From contig JANPZW010000004.1 in assembly GCA_024707385.1 (NCBI GenBank), positions 186,001 through 250,000 on the forward strand: DNA of 64,000 nucleotides, in the 5' to 3' direction. Below the pieces are notes generated by a model. It had not been told where the DNA came from. It did not search any database and saw nothing but the letters and a program-made list of their open reading frames with translations. A program made the translations under genes and the position numbers. How positions within the stretch are numbered: position 1 is the stretch's first letter; each line of letters opens with the position of its first letter. Positions 1 through 9,347 of the stretch are shown here, piece by piece. Source of the DNA: Cellvibrionaceae bacterium. Lineage in GTDB: Bacteria > Pseudomonadota > Gammaproteobacteria > Pseudomonadales > Cellvibrionaceae.

Positions 1-65
1 TTTACTGAAATACCAAGTATAGTCCTAGCCTGCGCAGGTGCCGGCGCTGTCGTGCAATCCTCCCA

Positions 66-1758
66 TCAGAGGTCGGCTGCATCACTGGAAAGTGTTTCAA
101 AGCTGAACAATTTAAATTTACTAGTCGCGAATACGCATTTATTCAAGCGCACGTCGATCACACTATCTTCCTGCTTGAGCTTTACGCGCACATTTTCCTG
201 GAAGGGTACAGACGCCGTGAGGAGGCTGGGAGGTTGGTCCGCCATATTTGGGGTGGGGATGTGGATCGCGCGCATATAGTCGGAATATCCGCCCATATCA
301 AAAACGCACGCGGCGCCGTAAGGCACAGGCTGATGCGTCAGCAGCTGGATGCCGAGCTGCGAACCACCCTTCAATTGTTTGATCCAGCGTACCACTCCGA
401 CGCTCCAGACGCGTCGATCCGGTTCGCGCAAGCCGATCAATTCGCCCGCCTCGATTCGGCTCGTTGGTAGATCACCTTGCCAGAATAAACAGTATCCGCC
501 GGCGCTGGAGTTCTGCAGCAAGACACGAAATACGGTCTGGCGCGCCGCTCGGGGCGTGGCTATATCTTTTTTGCCGCTCATGCTGGCGATTAGTGCATCG
601 AATCCGCCCGACAGAAATGACTCGCCGAAAATCTCCTCCTTCGGGTTGATGAACTGATCGAATTCAACGCCGCCGCACAATTGGTAGTGACTGTCGATCA
701 CGCCGACACACACCTCCACTTCAGTGTCGATCCGCCGGCGCTCCTGGTGGCGCTGCGCCGGATTGCTCCAGCAGTGCAACATATGTTCGGCGAGACTTGC
801 CGGCATATCGGTGGGGATGGAGATGGAAGGTGTTTGGTTCAGCCAGTCCGGGCCGCTCGCCTGTTTGCCGCCACTTAATTTGCTGAGCTGGTTCACCAGA
901 GTGTGAAAATCCAGTTCGAGCACTCTGTGATTCGGATTGCCGTCATAGCGGCTTTTGGTTACGGGTCCGTTGTCCTGATGCAGATCCACCAGGAACAGAT
1001 TGCTTCTCTTCGGTGGTGGCCGAAGGCAGCAGTTTGATCAACCGGACCCAGCTCTCCAGCGCGCGGAAAGCGACCGCTATATCGTATTGCGCCAATTGAT
1101 TGGGCCGGACACTCGCCAGTGCCAGCAAGCGCGCATAGAGGTCTGTGATGGTAAGTGACGCGCTGCCGTTGGCGACTGGCGCCGACTGGGTGTGCAGATC
1201 GTAATATTCAGCCACCTGATAAAGCGCGTGGGCGCGCTGCCACATGCTCGGCGGAATGGCGGTGTACAGCTGATAGGCACGTAGCATCAGCAGGCTGAGC
1301 GCGCTCAGCGCGCGATAAAGACAGTTGAGCAACAGCTCGCGCTGGGTCGGCTTCAGCTTTTTCTGTTGCACCAACTCTTTGGAGCAGAGGGTATAGCCGT
1401 CGAGAAGATGTTTTTGCAACGCCTGAGCGAGGAGGGCGGTTTTCTGCGCAGGCTCGGGAAGAATCAATGGTTGTTGCAGAAATTCTTTGAGCAGACCCAG
1501 CAGGGATTGTTGCGTGACCGGCCAAAGCGCCTCGAGCATGTCGTAGCGGGTTTTGGTATCGGTTTTGAGGTGGCCAACTTCTGGGACCGCATCGTATAGC
1601 TGGATACAGGTGTTTTTCACCTGCGTCAGTTTGAGGTCGTCAACCCAGGTTTTAACCTTGAGCAGCTTGTTGCTTTCGCAAAAGCTCAGCAGGTCGATGT
1701 CCTGCGGCGGCAACTTGAATTGTGAAAGACCTAAAATCGGCTCGAATAAATGACTCAT
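66..1758 (-). CDS. PilZ-type, putative cyclic-di-GMP-binding protein (one frame break)
   Basis: Two pieces in different frames read as one protein of about 563 residues. The upstream piece (from 1758) is mostly helical. The downstream piece carries the PilZ-like C-terminal half, with a basic stretch (RRRID), a GGYCLFW segment and GVVRWIK. The frames join in the run of two T at 1004-1005: removing one base gives TTEESNLFLVDLHQDN, a seam typical of this family of Pseudomonas-like proteins. The role is inferred from the family only; the substrate is unknown. It lies 123 nt downstream of epmB on the same strand and could be co-transcribed. The break is more likely a sequencing indel than a real pseudogene. 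The frame join is convincing, the c-di-GMP role moderate. Confidence 0.6.
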
Positions 1759-1881
1759 TAAAAGACCTATTTGCCATCCTGGCTATGGTTAACTCGTTAT
1801 ATTGTCGGCGGTCCAACCGACTGGCAAGGGCACTGTCAATCGGAGCTTCCTACAAGTATAGACTTGTGTTCCAGTTCCCAC

Positions 1882-2895
1882 TTACGCCGGGGATACGGGA
1901 GTTTTGGAGCCCTCATGAGGTGTTTCCCTTACCAGTTTCGGTACCAAGTAGCCCGGTAGGAGTGTCAGCAGTTCTCCGTACAGGGTCTTTGCATCCTCAT
2001 CACTTACAGCGAAGTGAGCGGCCCCTTCCACCTTGTCCAGCAGATGTAAGTAATAGGGCTGCACGCCTATATCAAACAGGCTTTCGCTCAGTGTCGCCAG
2101 AATTCTGCTGTTGTCGTTAATCTTTTTCAATAGCACAGATTGATTCAGTACCTGAATCCCGGCCCTTACCAGGGTGGCCACGCCACGGCCTACTTCTTCA
2201 TCTATTTCCTGAGGATGGTTGCAATGCATGACCATCACGGTGCGTAAACGCGGGTGTGAGACCGCGCCCACCAGCTCATCCGTGATGCGGGTTGGCAGTA
2301 TCACAGGGTAGCGGGAGTGAATACGCAGCCGCTTTATATGCGTTATGTCGGCGATTTGCTGCACCAACCAGGCCAAATGTTTATCGCCAAGAGAGAGCGG
2401 GTCGCCACCGCTCAGAATGACTTCGTTCACCTCGGGAGCCTGGCGCACATAGTCCAATGCAGCTTGCCACTCGGGGCGGCTCAGTTGGTTGTCCTCATAA
2501 GGAAAATGGCGGCGGAAGCAATAGCGGCAATTGATGGCGCACTGAGTGGCGGCAATTAGCAGCACCCGGGAGCGGTATTTGTGCACCAGTCCCGGCACCG
2601 GGTTGAAGCGGGACTCATCCAGCGGGTCTTTGTCGTATCCGGGGGCGGCCTCGAGTTCTTCGCCGAGGGGCAGCACCTGCCGCAGGAGTGGATCATGAGG
2701 GTCACCCGGACGTATGCGGGAGAAATAGGACTCGGTCAGTCGCAGGGGAAAGTGGCGGGCGGCTTTCTCGGCCGGCTCCAACCATTCCCGGTCCAGTTGG
2801 AGGCGGTCAATCAGGGTCTTCGGGTTTTGTATCAGTTGCTTCAGCTCTTCCTGCCAGCTTTTGATCTGCCAAGTCGGCACGGTTCGCGGTATCAT
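1882..2895 (-). CDS. epmB: EF-P (R)-beta-lysine forming enzyme EpmB (lysine 2,3-aminomutase family)
   Basis: A 337-residue radical SAM protein that converts L-lysine to (R)-beta-lysine for modification of elongation factor P. The iron-sulfur motif CAINCRYCFRR (CxxxCxxC) is present, followed by GGDPL and other KamA/YjeK family blocks. The length matches E. coli EpmB (about 340). The start MIPRTVPTW at 2895 leaves a 53-nt gap to the divergently transcribed efp, so both probably use one short intergenic promoter region. With efp and epmA beside it, the whole lysylation branch is clustered here; no EpmC hydroxylase gene is in the window. Confidence 0.95.
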   Translation of the reverse strand: MIPRTVPTWQIKSWQEELKQLIQNPKTLIDRLQLDREWLEPAEKAARHFPLRLTESYFSRIRPGDPHDPLLRQVLPLGEELEAAPGYDKDPLDESRFNPVPGLVHKYRSRVLLIAATQCAINCRYCFRRHFPYEDNQLSRPEWQAALDYVRQAPEVNEVILSGGDPLSLGDKHLAWLVQQIADITHIKRLRIHSRYPVILPTRITDELVGAVSHPRLRTVMVMHCNHPQEIDEEVGRGVATLVRAGIQVLNQSVLLKKINDNSRILATLSESLFDIGVQPYYLHLLDKVEGAAHFAVSDEDAKTLYGELLTLLPGYLVPKLVRETPHEGSKTPVSPA

Positions 2896-2948
2896 GTGCG
2901 CCTTTTTTATCAGTACCCGATAACTTGATTGAATGAATTGAGGACAAA

Positions 2949-3518
2949 ATGGCTAGCTATTCTACCAGTGAATTCCGCAGCGGTATGAAGGTAATGTTGG
3001 ACGGTGACCCCTGCTCCATCGTGGAAAATGAGTTCGTCAAGCCGGGTAAAGGCCAAGCCTTCAACCGCGTGCGCTTGAAAAATCTTAGATCCGGACGCGT
3101 TTGGGAGCGCACTTTTAAATCGGGCGAAACCCTGGAAGCTGCGGATGTTGTGGATCGCGAGATGCAATATCTTTACAACGACGGTGAATTCTGGCACTTC
3201 ATGCACCCGGAAACCTTTGAGCAGCTGCAAGCCGACCAGGAAACTGTCAGCGATGCCGCCAAATGGTTGCGCGAGCAGGATGTCGTTACTTTGACGCTGT
3301 ACAACGGCCAGCCATTGGCAGTCACTCCGCCCAATCATGTTGAGCTGGAAGTTGTGCAAACCGACCCAGGCTTGAAAGGTGACACCGCGCAGGGCGGCAC
3401 CAAGCCGGCGACCCTGTCCACCGGCGCTGTTGTGAAGGTTCCTCTGTTTGTATCCATCGGCGACGTTCTGCGTGTGGATACCCGCACCGGGGAATACCTG
3501 GGCCGCGCCAACAAATAA
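2949..3518 (+). CDS. efp: Translation elongation factor P
   Basis: A 189-residue protein colinear with E. coli EF-P across its full length. EF-P binds stalled ribosomes and promotes peptide bonds at polyproline. The modified lysine is Lys34, in the loop [10 protein letters not shown], the target of EpmA with the beta-lysine made by EpmB. The C-terminal blocks [11 protein letters not shown] and DPGLKGDTA and the ending [21 protein letters not shown] are typical. The start ATG is preceded by GAGGACAAA. It is divergent from epmB and followed 22 nt later by epmA on the same strand, so the modification system and its substrate are adjacent. Confidence 0.98.
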   Translation: MASYSTSEFRSGMKVMLDGDPCSIVENEFVKPGKGQAFNRVRLKNLRSGRVWERTFKSGETLEAADVVDREMQYLYNDGEFWHFMHPETFEQLQADQETVSDAAKWLREQDVVTLTLYNGQPLAVTPPNHVELEVVQTDPGLKGDTAQGGTKPATLSTGAVVKVPLFVSIGDVLRVDTRTGEYLGRANK

Positions 3519-3540
3519 GCATCCGTCCGGCGGGGTCGCT

Positions 3541-4466
3541 ATGTTCCATCCCAGCGCCAGCCTGGACCTTCTGCAAAAACGCGCGCAGTTGTTACAGCAA
3601 CTGCGCGCGTTTTTTTTCGCCCGCCAGATCATGGAGGTGGATGTTCCGGCCCTGGGGCAGAACACGGTGACGGATGTGCATCTGGAGCCTTTACAGGTGC
3701 TCGACACCGGCTATTTGCAGACGTCGCCCGAATATTTTATGAAGCGGCTGCTGGCGGCGGGCTCTGGCTCCATTTATTACCTGGGCAAAGCCTACCGGCG
3801 GGATGAATCCGGGCGCAGACACCGGGCGGAATTCACTCTTCTGGAGTGGTACAGCGTCGGCCTGGATGATCGCGAACTTATGGCGCAGATGACAGAGCTG
3901 TTTGCGTTGCTCGCACCCGCCACGGATATTCGCCGCCGCAGTTATGGCGAGGCTTTTCAAACGCTGCTGGGACTGTGTCCCCACCGTGCGTCTCTGGCGG
4001 AGTTGCAAGCGCTTATCGCCGCGCGCCTGGAGCTGCATTCCCCGCTGGATAACAAAAGCGCCTGCCTCGATCTTTTATTCAGTTTTTGCGTTGAGCCGCA
4101 GCTGGGACCGGGTATTACCTTTATTTGTGACTATCCTGCCGAGCAGTGCGCCTGGCGCGCCTGGATACGAATGCGGAAGGGCTGCCGGTGGCGAGGCGTT
4201 TCGAGGTGTATTGGGACGGCATGGAGCTGGCCAACGGCTATTGGGAGCTGTGCAGTGCGGACGAGCAACGCCGGCGCTTTGAAAATGATCAGAGAATTCG
4301 CGCCGCCACTGGGCTGAACGTTCCGGATATCGACCAGCGGTTTCTCGCCGCGCTGGAAGCGGGCCTGCCGGATTGCGCCGGCGTAGCCCTGGGGGTGGAT
4401 CGCTTGTTGATGTGCCTGGCGGGCGCCGATGATATTCGCGCCGTTATGCCTTTTGCCGACGGCTAA
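3541..4466 (+). CDS. epmA: EF-P lysine ligase EpmA (class II LysRS-like; one frame break)
   Basis: EpmA (GenX/PoxA/YjeA) attaches (R)-beta-lysine to Lys34 of EF-P. The N-terminal part MFHPSASLDLLQKRAQLL and the class II synthetase blocks YLQTSPEYFMKRLLAAG, GKAYRRDESGRRHRAEFTLLEWY read in one frame to about 4150. The end (RRFEVYWDGMELANGYWEL, then GVALGVDRLLMCLAG) reads in the next. Adding one C to the CC at 4151-4152 restores DYPAEQCALARLDT and gives 308 residues, near E. coli's 325. I chose the ATG at 3541, which lines up with the EpmA N-terminus, 22 nt after efp; an in-frame upstream ATG at 3448 lies inside efp. Its stop overlaps the end of the convergent cysE. Confidence 0.92.
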
Positions 4467-5276
4467 CCCGCCTCGGCGCCGCAGTCCCTGTCGCAACTGA
4501 TTTCGTGATTCATGTCCAGCGCAGGGGACGCTGTGCGCGGCTTGCCCACTTCTACGGCGGGTACGCCGACTACGGTGGTATGTGGTGGAACAGGCTTCAA
4601 CACCACGCTGCCAGCGCCGATTTTCGCTCCTTCCCCGATTTCGATATTTCCCAGGATCTTCGCCCCCGCGCTAATCAATACCCCTTTGCGCACTTTCGGG
4701 TGGCGGTCGCCGGTTTCCTTGCCGGTCCCTCCCAATGTCACGGACTGCATAATCGACACGTCATCATCCACCTGGCTCGTCTCACCGATAACTATCCCGG
4801 TCGCGTGGTCGAGCATTATGCCTTTGCCAATTTGCGCGGCCGGATGAATGTCCACGCCGAAGGTGAGCGCTATGTGGCTCTGGAAGAAATAAGCCAGGGC
4901 AAAACGTCCCTGCTGCCATAACCAGTGAGCGACTCTGTGGCATTGCAGAGCCTGAAAGCCTTTGAAGTACAAAAAGGGCAGGCAGTATTCGTTGCAGGCG
5001 GAATCCCTTTCGTAAACGGCTTCTATATCAGCTCGGGCAGCTTTGCCGATGCCGGGGTTGCTGCGCAGGGCCTGATCGATAATTTCCCGCACCTGAAGAG
5101 CCGCTTATCGCCGGACTGCCAAGTTTTTGTGCGAGGTGGTAACTCAGAGCGTCTTCGAAGGAGTCGTGGTTCAGTATGGTGGCATGCAGAAAGCTGGCGA
5201 GGGCGGGCTCGTTTTGTGCCTGGTCGCGGGTCTCCTGTTTGATGGTTTCCCATACTGGATCGAGGGTGGGCTGCAT
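4463..5276 (-). CDS. cysE: Serine O-acetyltransferase (one frame break)
   Basis: CysE transfers acetyl from acetyl-CoA to serine, the first step of cysteine synthesis. The N-terminal helical part (DPVWETIKQETRDQAQNEPALASFLHATIL) is in one frame; the rest (VREIIDQALRSNPG, then FGVDIHPAAQIGKGIMLDHATG) is in another and carries the left-handed beta-helix hexapeptides and the DHATG/GGTGK active-site region. Removing one base of the pair at 5105-5106 joins them as SPAIAALQVREII and gives 270 residues (E. coli 273). It is convergent with epmA, their ends overlapping by a few bases. The start ATG at 5276 aligns with the family N-terminus. Confidence 0.93.
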
Positions 5277-5515
5277 GCATTTATCTCTGCGTGAAGGATT
5301 TCAGCATTATTGGGCCTGATCTATGGAAATTCCAGTGGGGACAGGAAGCTTAAGATCGTTTTTGGTGCGCCTTATTAAAAATGGTCCGAAATGGTGCTTT
5401 AAATTAGAAGGGCGACACATATGCGATCGCGACTCTTCGGACATTTTGAGAGGAAGCTCGCATTTATCTTGGCCCGGAGGAACCAATCGCCCTCATTTCT
5501 CGGCTAAGGGCGAAG

Positions 5516-5531
5516 TGGCACCGCAATTGCT
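5516..5531 (+). promoter_or_regulatory. Sigma-54 promoter of the guanidine operon
   Basis: The sequence TGGCACCGCAATTGCT matches the sigma-54 consensus (TGGCAC-N5-TTGCW), with GG at 5517-5518 and GC at 5529-5530, the required 12-nt step. The transcript would start near 5542, leaving a leader of about 330 nt that contains the guanidine-I riboswitch. Sigma-54 control usually means an activator such as NtrC. Upstream at about 5365-5395 there are repeated GGTGC-like elements, but I cannot make a clean NtrC dyad from them. Confidence 0.72.
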
Positions 5532-5540
5532 GAGGCCACG

Positions 5541-5582
5541 ATGTCGATCTTAAAAATCTTTATGTCGATCTTAAAAATCTTT
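5541..5582. repeat. Perfect tandem duplication of a 21-nt unit at the predicted transcript start
   Basis: Two exact head-to-tail copies of an AT-rich 21-nt unit (beginning ATGTCGATCTTAAAAATC) occupy 5541-5561 and 5562-5582. They begin about 10 nt after the -12 element of the sigma-54 promoter, so they cover the expected start of the transcript. Two copies only; not a CRISPR. Confidence 0.85.
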
Positions 5583-5667
5583 AGGTTCGATGTTTGTCGC
5601 AGCAGAGGACTCGGTTTTACAACGGTGGATATTCCGCTTTGCAAACCTGGTTAGACGTCGGCACAAA

Positions 5668-5795
5668 ATGGACAGCTAGGGTTCCGGTTGTTGCAAAACA
5701 ATGTCTGGTCCGAGAGCGGTCGACCTTCTTCTTTTTCGCCATGAATTTCGAACGAGAGAAGGTTACACGGCGGGATAAAAGCCCGGGAGGTTCGA
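5668..5795 (+). promoter_or_regulatory. Guanidine-I (ykkC) riboswitch
   Basis: The conserved ykkC blocks occur in order: CTAGGGTTCCG (5676-5686), GGTCCGAGAG (5707-5716), ACACGGCGGGATAAAAGCCC (5765-5784) and GGGAGG (5785-5790). The variable stem between them pairs the CGACCTTCTT side (from 5721) with GAGAAGGTT (to 5763). This aptamer binds guanidinium and is known to sit upstream of urea/guanidine carboxylases and their transporters, which is exactly the gene set that follows. Downstream there is a hairpin (CAGTGT/ACACTG, 5805-5822) without a U-tract, and CCTC stretches that could pair with the GGAGG at 5866-5870. A translational switch is therefore possible, but I infer that only weakly. Confidence 0.93.
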
Positions 5796-5875
5796 AATGG
5801 CAGGCAGTGTGAGCTAACACTGGAATCGCTGTTGAGTCCTCTGTAATTGATTCGTGTAACCCTCTGGAGGTTCGT

Positions 5876-6946
5876 ATGACTGGCCGATATTCCCGCATTC
5901 TTTTGCCCTTTTTATTTATCTTTTGCAGTGTCTTTTCTTCTATCTCCGCCAGTGCTGCAGAACGCCAGAAATTCAGCGTCTGCTGGTCTATTTATGTCGG
6001 CTGGATGCCATGGGGTTTTGGCGCAGAGCAGGACATAGTGAAAAAATGGGCGGATAAATACGGCATCCAGATCGATGTCGTACAGATCAATGATTACATC
6101 GAATCCATCAACCAATATACAGCGGGGAAATACGACGGCTGCTCCATGACCAATATGGATGCACTCACGATTCCGGCTGCGGGTAATGTAGATTCCACGG
6201 CGCTGATCGTGGGGGATTTTTCCAATGGCAATGACGGCGTGGTGTTGAAAAATCAGAAGGATCTAAAAGCGATTAAAGGGCAGAAGGTCAATCTGGTGGA
6301 GTTGAGTGTGTCGCATTATCTGCTGGCTCGCGCACTGGATAGTGTAGGTCTGGCGGAAAAAGACATCCAGGTTGTGAATACCTCCGATGCCGACCTGGTC
6401 GCCGCATTCAATACCAAAGATGTTACAGCGGTTGTCACCTGGAATCCGCTTCTCTCGGAAATTCTCGCCATGCCCAATACAAACTCGGTTTTTGATTCCG
6501 CGAAAATTCCCGGAGAAATTATTGATTTGATGGTGGTCAATACCAAAACCCTGCAAGAGAATCCCAAGTTTGGCAAAGCCCTGGTGGGCGCATGGTATGA
6601 AATGATGGGATTGATGAGCGCCAATTCAGAGGCCGGTCGCGCTGCGCGCACTGCGATGGGCAAAGCCTCCGGCACTGACTTGGCCGGTTATGACGCTCAG
6701 CTCGCATCCACCAAAATGTTTTATCTGCCGGCAGAAGCGGTGGCATTTACCAATAGCGCTCAACTCAAAACCACCATGCAATATGTTGCGGAGTTTTCCT
6801 TTAATCATGGACTTTTGGGTGAAGGCGCGGCGGATGCGACCTTTATCGGCGTAGAAACACCTTCCGGCATCTACGGCAACAGTAAAAATGTTCAGCTGCG
6901 CTTTGATCCGACCTTTATGCAATTGGCAGCCGACGGCAAGCTGTAA
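5876..6946 (+). CDS. Guanidine/urea-carboxylase-linked ABC transporter, periplasmic binding protein
   Basis: A 356-residue protein of the NitT/TauT-like periplasmic binding family. It has a clear signal peptide (MTGRYSRILLPFLFIFCSVFSSIS, cut after about residue 25), then the mature start KFSVCWSIYVGWMPWGFG, typical of the solute receptor linked to urea-carboxylase operons. The start has GGAGG 6 nt upstream. It is the first gene after the guanidine-I riboswitch and is followed by permease and ATPase. Given the operon's enzymes, guanidine or a related guanidino compound is the most likely ligand. This is inferred from context; the family has been annotated as urea-related before the riboswitch ligand was known. 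Confidence 0.88.
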   Translation: MTGRYSRILLPFLFIFCSVFSSISASAAERQKFSVCWSIYVGWMPWGFGAEQDIVKKWADKYGIQIDVVQINDYIESINQYTAGKYDGCSMTNMDALTIPAAGNVDSTALIVGDFSNGNDGVVLKNQKDLKAIKGQKVNLVELSVSHYLLARALDSVGLAEKDIQVVNTSDADLVAAFNTKDVTAVVTWNPLLSEILAMPNTNSVFDSAKIPGEIIDLMVVNTKTLQENPKFGKALVGAWYEMMGLMSANSEAGRAARTAMGKASGTDLAGYDAQLASTKMFYLPAEAVAFTNSAQLKTTMQYVAEFSFNHGLLGEGAADATFIGVETPSGIYGNSKNVQLRFDPTFMQLAADGKL

Positions 6947-6966
6947 TTTCCAGCCGGGAATCAACA

Positions 6967-7797
6967 ATGAAAAAACTGATCAACCGTGTTCCTGGCCGCA
7001 CCGCGCGCTGGATACTGGGCGTGTTGCCTTTTGTTTTGTGTCTGGTGCTTTATCTGGCGGCTTCCAATGCGCGTCTTGCAGAAAATGAGAACGACAAATT
7101 GTTGCCCTCATTTTCCAGTTTTGCAGGTGCGATTGAACGCATGGCGTTCACGCCGGATAAACGCAGCGGCAATTATCTATTGTGGCAGGACACGGCCAGC
7201 AGTTTGTGGCGCTTGAGCCTCGGCCTTGGTTTAAGCGCCCTGCTGGCGCTGGTCATCGGCATACTCAACGGCGCCATACCCTATATGAGGGCGCCCTTGT
7301 CGCCCTTCATTACGGCGATCTCGCTGATTCCTCCCATGGCAATTTTGCCCATTCTATTTATTGTTTTTGGCCTCGGAGAATTGGCGAAGGTCATGCTGAT
7401 CGTCATTGGCATAGCGCCATTTTTGATTCGCGATGTGCAACAGCGCGCGCTGGAAATTCCCGCCGAGCAGCTGATCAAAGCGCAGACCCTAGGGGCGAAT
7501 ACTTGGCAGATTATTGTGCGGGTTTTATTTCCCCAGATCATGCCGCGCCTGCTCGCCAGTGTGCGTCTTTCTCTCGGCGCCGCCTGGCTGTTTCTGATCG
7601 CAGCGGAAGCCATAGCGGCGACTGAAGGGCTGGGTTATCGCATCTTTCTGGTGCGACGTTATCTCGCGATGGATGTGATTTTGCCATACGTGGTGTGGAT
7701 CACTCTGCTGGCATTTTTGCTGGATTATGTGCTGCGCAAAATATCTCGCATGTGTTACCCCTGGTTTCACGCACAAATTCAGACGGCAGAAAACTAA
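6967..7797 (+). CDS. ABC transporter permease of the guanidine operon
   Basis: A 276-residue inner-membrane protein of the binding-protein-dependent transport family (SsuC/TauC type). It has a first membrane segment at about residues 15-32, then a periplasmic loop, then five more segments. The cytoplasmic EAA-like loop around RDVQQRALEIPAEQLIKAQTLGA docks the ATPase. It begins 20 nt after the binding-protein gene and ends 16 nt before the ATPase gene, so the three form one transporter transcribed together. A homodimer would be usual for this class. Confidence 0.9.
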   Translation: MKKLINRVPGRTARWILGVLPFVLCLVLYLAASNARLAENENDKLLPSFSSFAGAIERMAFTPDKRSGNYLLWQDTASSLWRLSLGLGLSALLALVIGILNGAIPYMRAPLSPFITAISLIPPMAILPILFIVFGLGELAKVMLIVIGIAPFLIRDVQQRALEIPAEQLIKAQTLGANTWQIIVRVLFPQIMPRLLASVRLSLGAAWLFLIAAEAIAATEGLGYRIFLVRRYLAMDVILPYVVWITLLAFLLDYVLRKISRMCYPWFHAQIQTAEN

Positions 7798-7813
7798 AAT
7801 TCCGGGGATCCTT

Positions 7814-8695
7814 ATGGCATTAATCGAAATCCGAAATCTATGGAAGGAATACGGTCAGCAGGTGGTGCTGGAGCAATTGAATAAAACCGTGGGGGAGGGC
7901 GAGTTCATCACCATAGTCGGCGCTTCCGGGTGCGGTAAAACTACATTCTTGAAAATGTTGTTGGGCACCGAGTCGGTCAGTCGCGGCCAGCTTTTGTTGG
8001 ATGGCAAACCGCTGCCGGGCGAGCCGGGGCCGGAGCGCGGCATTGTTTTTCAGCGCTACTCCGTATTTCCACATTTAAGCGTGCTGGGCAATGTGATGCT
8101 ATCGCTCGAACTGGAAAAAAGTCCGCTGCTTGGGCGGCTGTTCGGAGGTGCGCGCAAAACGGCAGAAAAGCTGGCGAAGGAAATGATCGATGCTGTGGGT
8201 TTGGGGCAGGCCATGCACAAATATCCGCATGAATTATCCGGCGGCATGCAGCAGCGTCTCGCGCTGGCGCAATCCCTGATTAAGCGGCCGCGCATTTTAT
8301 TGCTCGACGAACCTTTCGGAGCTTTGGATCCAGGCATTCGCGCGGACATGCATCAGTTGGTGCTGTCGCTCTGGCAGGAGCATAAATTGACGGTGTTTAT
8401 GATTACCCACGATATCAAGGAAGGATTTTATCTCGGCACTCGCCTGTGGGTTTTTGATAAATGCCGCTTTGATCCCCAGGCCCCCAACGCCTACGGGGCG
8501 CAGATCACCTACGATCTGCCTGTCGGTCAGACCGATGGACACTTGCTAAAAAAATCACCTCCCCGGGCAGCCGAAAAAGTCCCGCCGCCGTTGCCGGATA
8601 AATACAGGAGAAATTTGTGGAACCAAGTCTTTACCAATATACCGTGCCCGGCGCGAGTCATTGGTCTCTGCGTCTGCGGCGTGGGCTTTGTTTAA
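7814..8695 (+). CDS. ABC transporter ATP-binding protein of the guanidine operon
   Basis: A 293-residue nucleotide-binding subunit beginning MALIEIRNLWKEYGQQ. It has Walker A GASGCGKTT, Q-loop VFQRYSVFPHL, signature LSGGMQQRLALAQ, Walker B RILLLDEPFGALD and the switch histidine in MITHD. I chose the ATG at 7814 because it aligns with the family start; an in-frame upstream start at 7727 lies inside the permease. The reading frame runs 79 nt into the next gene. The last 27 or so residues (from about DKYRRNLWN) may therefore be real read-over or may mean that a base error has hidden an earlier stop. Confidence 0.9.
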   Translation: MALIEIRNLWKEYGQQVVLEQLNKTVGEGEFITIVGASGCGKTTFLKMLLGTESVSRGQLLLDGKPLPGEPGPERGIVFQRYSVFPHLSVLGNVMLSLELEKSPLLGRLFGGARKTAEKLAKEMIDAVGLGQAMHKYPHELSGGMQQRLALAQSLIKRPRILLLDEPFGALDPGIRADMHQLVLSLWQEHKLTVFMITHDIKEGFYLGTRLWVFDKCRFDPQAPNAYGAQITYDLPVGQTDGHLLKKSPPRAAEKVPPPLPDKYRRNLWNQVFTNIPCPARVIGLCVCGVGFV

Positions 8696-9333
8696 AGCTG
8701 ACGGACATCGAGGGCGGTGCCAATCTGGGCATGCTGATGTACAACCCGGCGGATTTGCTAGAGCGCTATAACGCGCCGGACACACTGAAATGTCAGCACA
8801 CTTTTAAATTGACCAAAGGCCATTGTTTGTATTCCGACATGGGAAGGATTTTTTGTTCTGTTGTCGAGGATTCCCTGGGTTGGCACGAAACGGTCTGCGG
8901 TAACAGCAGCGCGCAAATGATTGCAGCGCGCTGGGGTGAGCGGAATTATCAGCGCGACCGCAACTCGTGGAACCAGAACGGTTACGACGGATTTCTCGTC
9001 GAATTGGCGAAGTATGGTCTCAGTGGTCGCGATCTGGCGGCCAATATCAATTGGTTCAGCAAGGTGGAGGCAGATGAGAGCGGCGCTCTCCAGTTGCGGA
9101 AAAACCACTCCGCACCGGGCGCCAGCGTAACTTTGCGATTCGAAATGGATACGCTGGTGATCATGCATACCTGCCCTCATCCCTTGAATGACAGCGCGGT
9201 TTATCCGCGCAAGCCAGTTGGTGTGGAAATTTTTCCCGCGGCGCCTGTGGCGGATGACGATTTCTGTAAAAACAGTTGCGCGGAAAATCAACGTGGGTTT
9301 GCCAATAATCGTTTGTATTACTTGGACAGGTGA
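8617..9333 (+). CDS. Carboxyguanidine deiminase subunit, UAAP1 type (DUF1989)
   Basis: A 238-residue member of the family called urea amidolyase associated protein 1. This protein and its partner (next gene) form the carboxyguanidine deiminase that releases ammonia from carboxyguanidine, giving allophanate. Seen here: GASHWSLRLRRG, then DIEGGANLGMLMYN, a conserved DMGR(IFCS) block and TCPHPL near the end, with cysteines and histidines fitting a metal site. The GTG start at 8617 is preceded by AGGAGA at ideal spacing, which decides it despite the overlap with the ATPase gene. I avoid the A/B subunit letters because I cannot assign them from sequence. Confidence 0.88.
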   Translation: MEPSLYQYTVPGASHWSLRLRRGLCLKLTDIEGGANLGMLMYNPADLLERYNAPDTLKCQHTFKLTKGHCLYSDMGRIFCSVVEDSLGWHETVCGNSSAQMIAARWGERNYQRDRNSWNQNGYDGFLVELAKYGLSGRDLAANINWFSKVEADESGALQLRKNHSAPGASVTLRFEMDTLVIMHTCPHPLNDSAVYPRKPVGVEIFPAAPVADDDFCKNSCAENQRGFANNRLYYLDR

Positions 9334-9347
9334 ATTGAGGTGAATAT

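Noticed and set aside
2910..3707. 265-residue minus-strand frame across efp and epmA
   Set aside because: Antisense shadow of two well-supported conserved genes.
5323..5812. Several plus-strand frames of 70-76 residues upstream of the transporter
   Set aside because: They run through the sigma-54 promoter and riboswitch and have no family signal.
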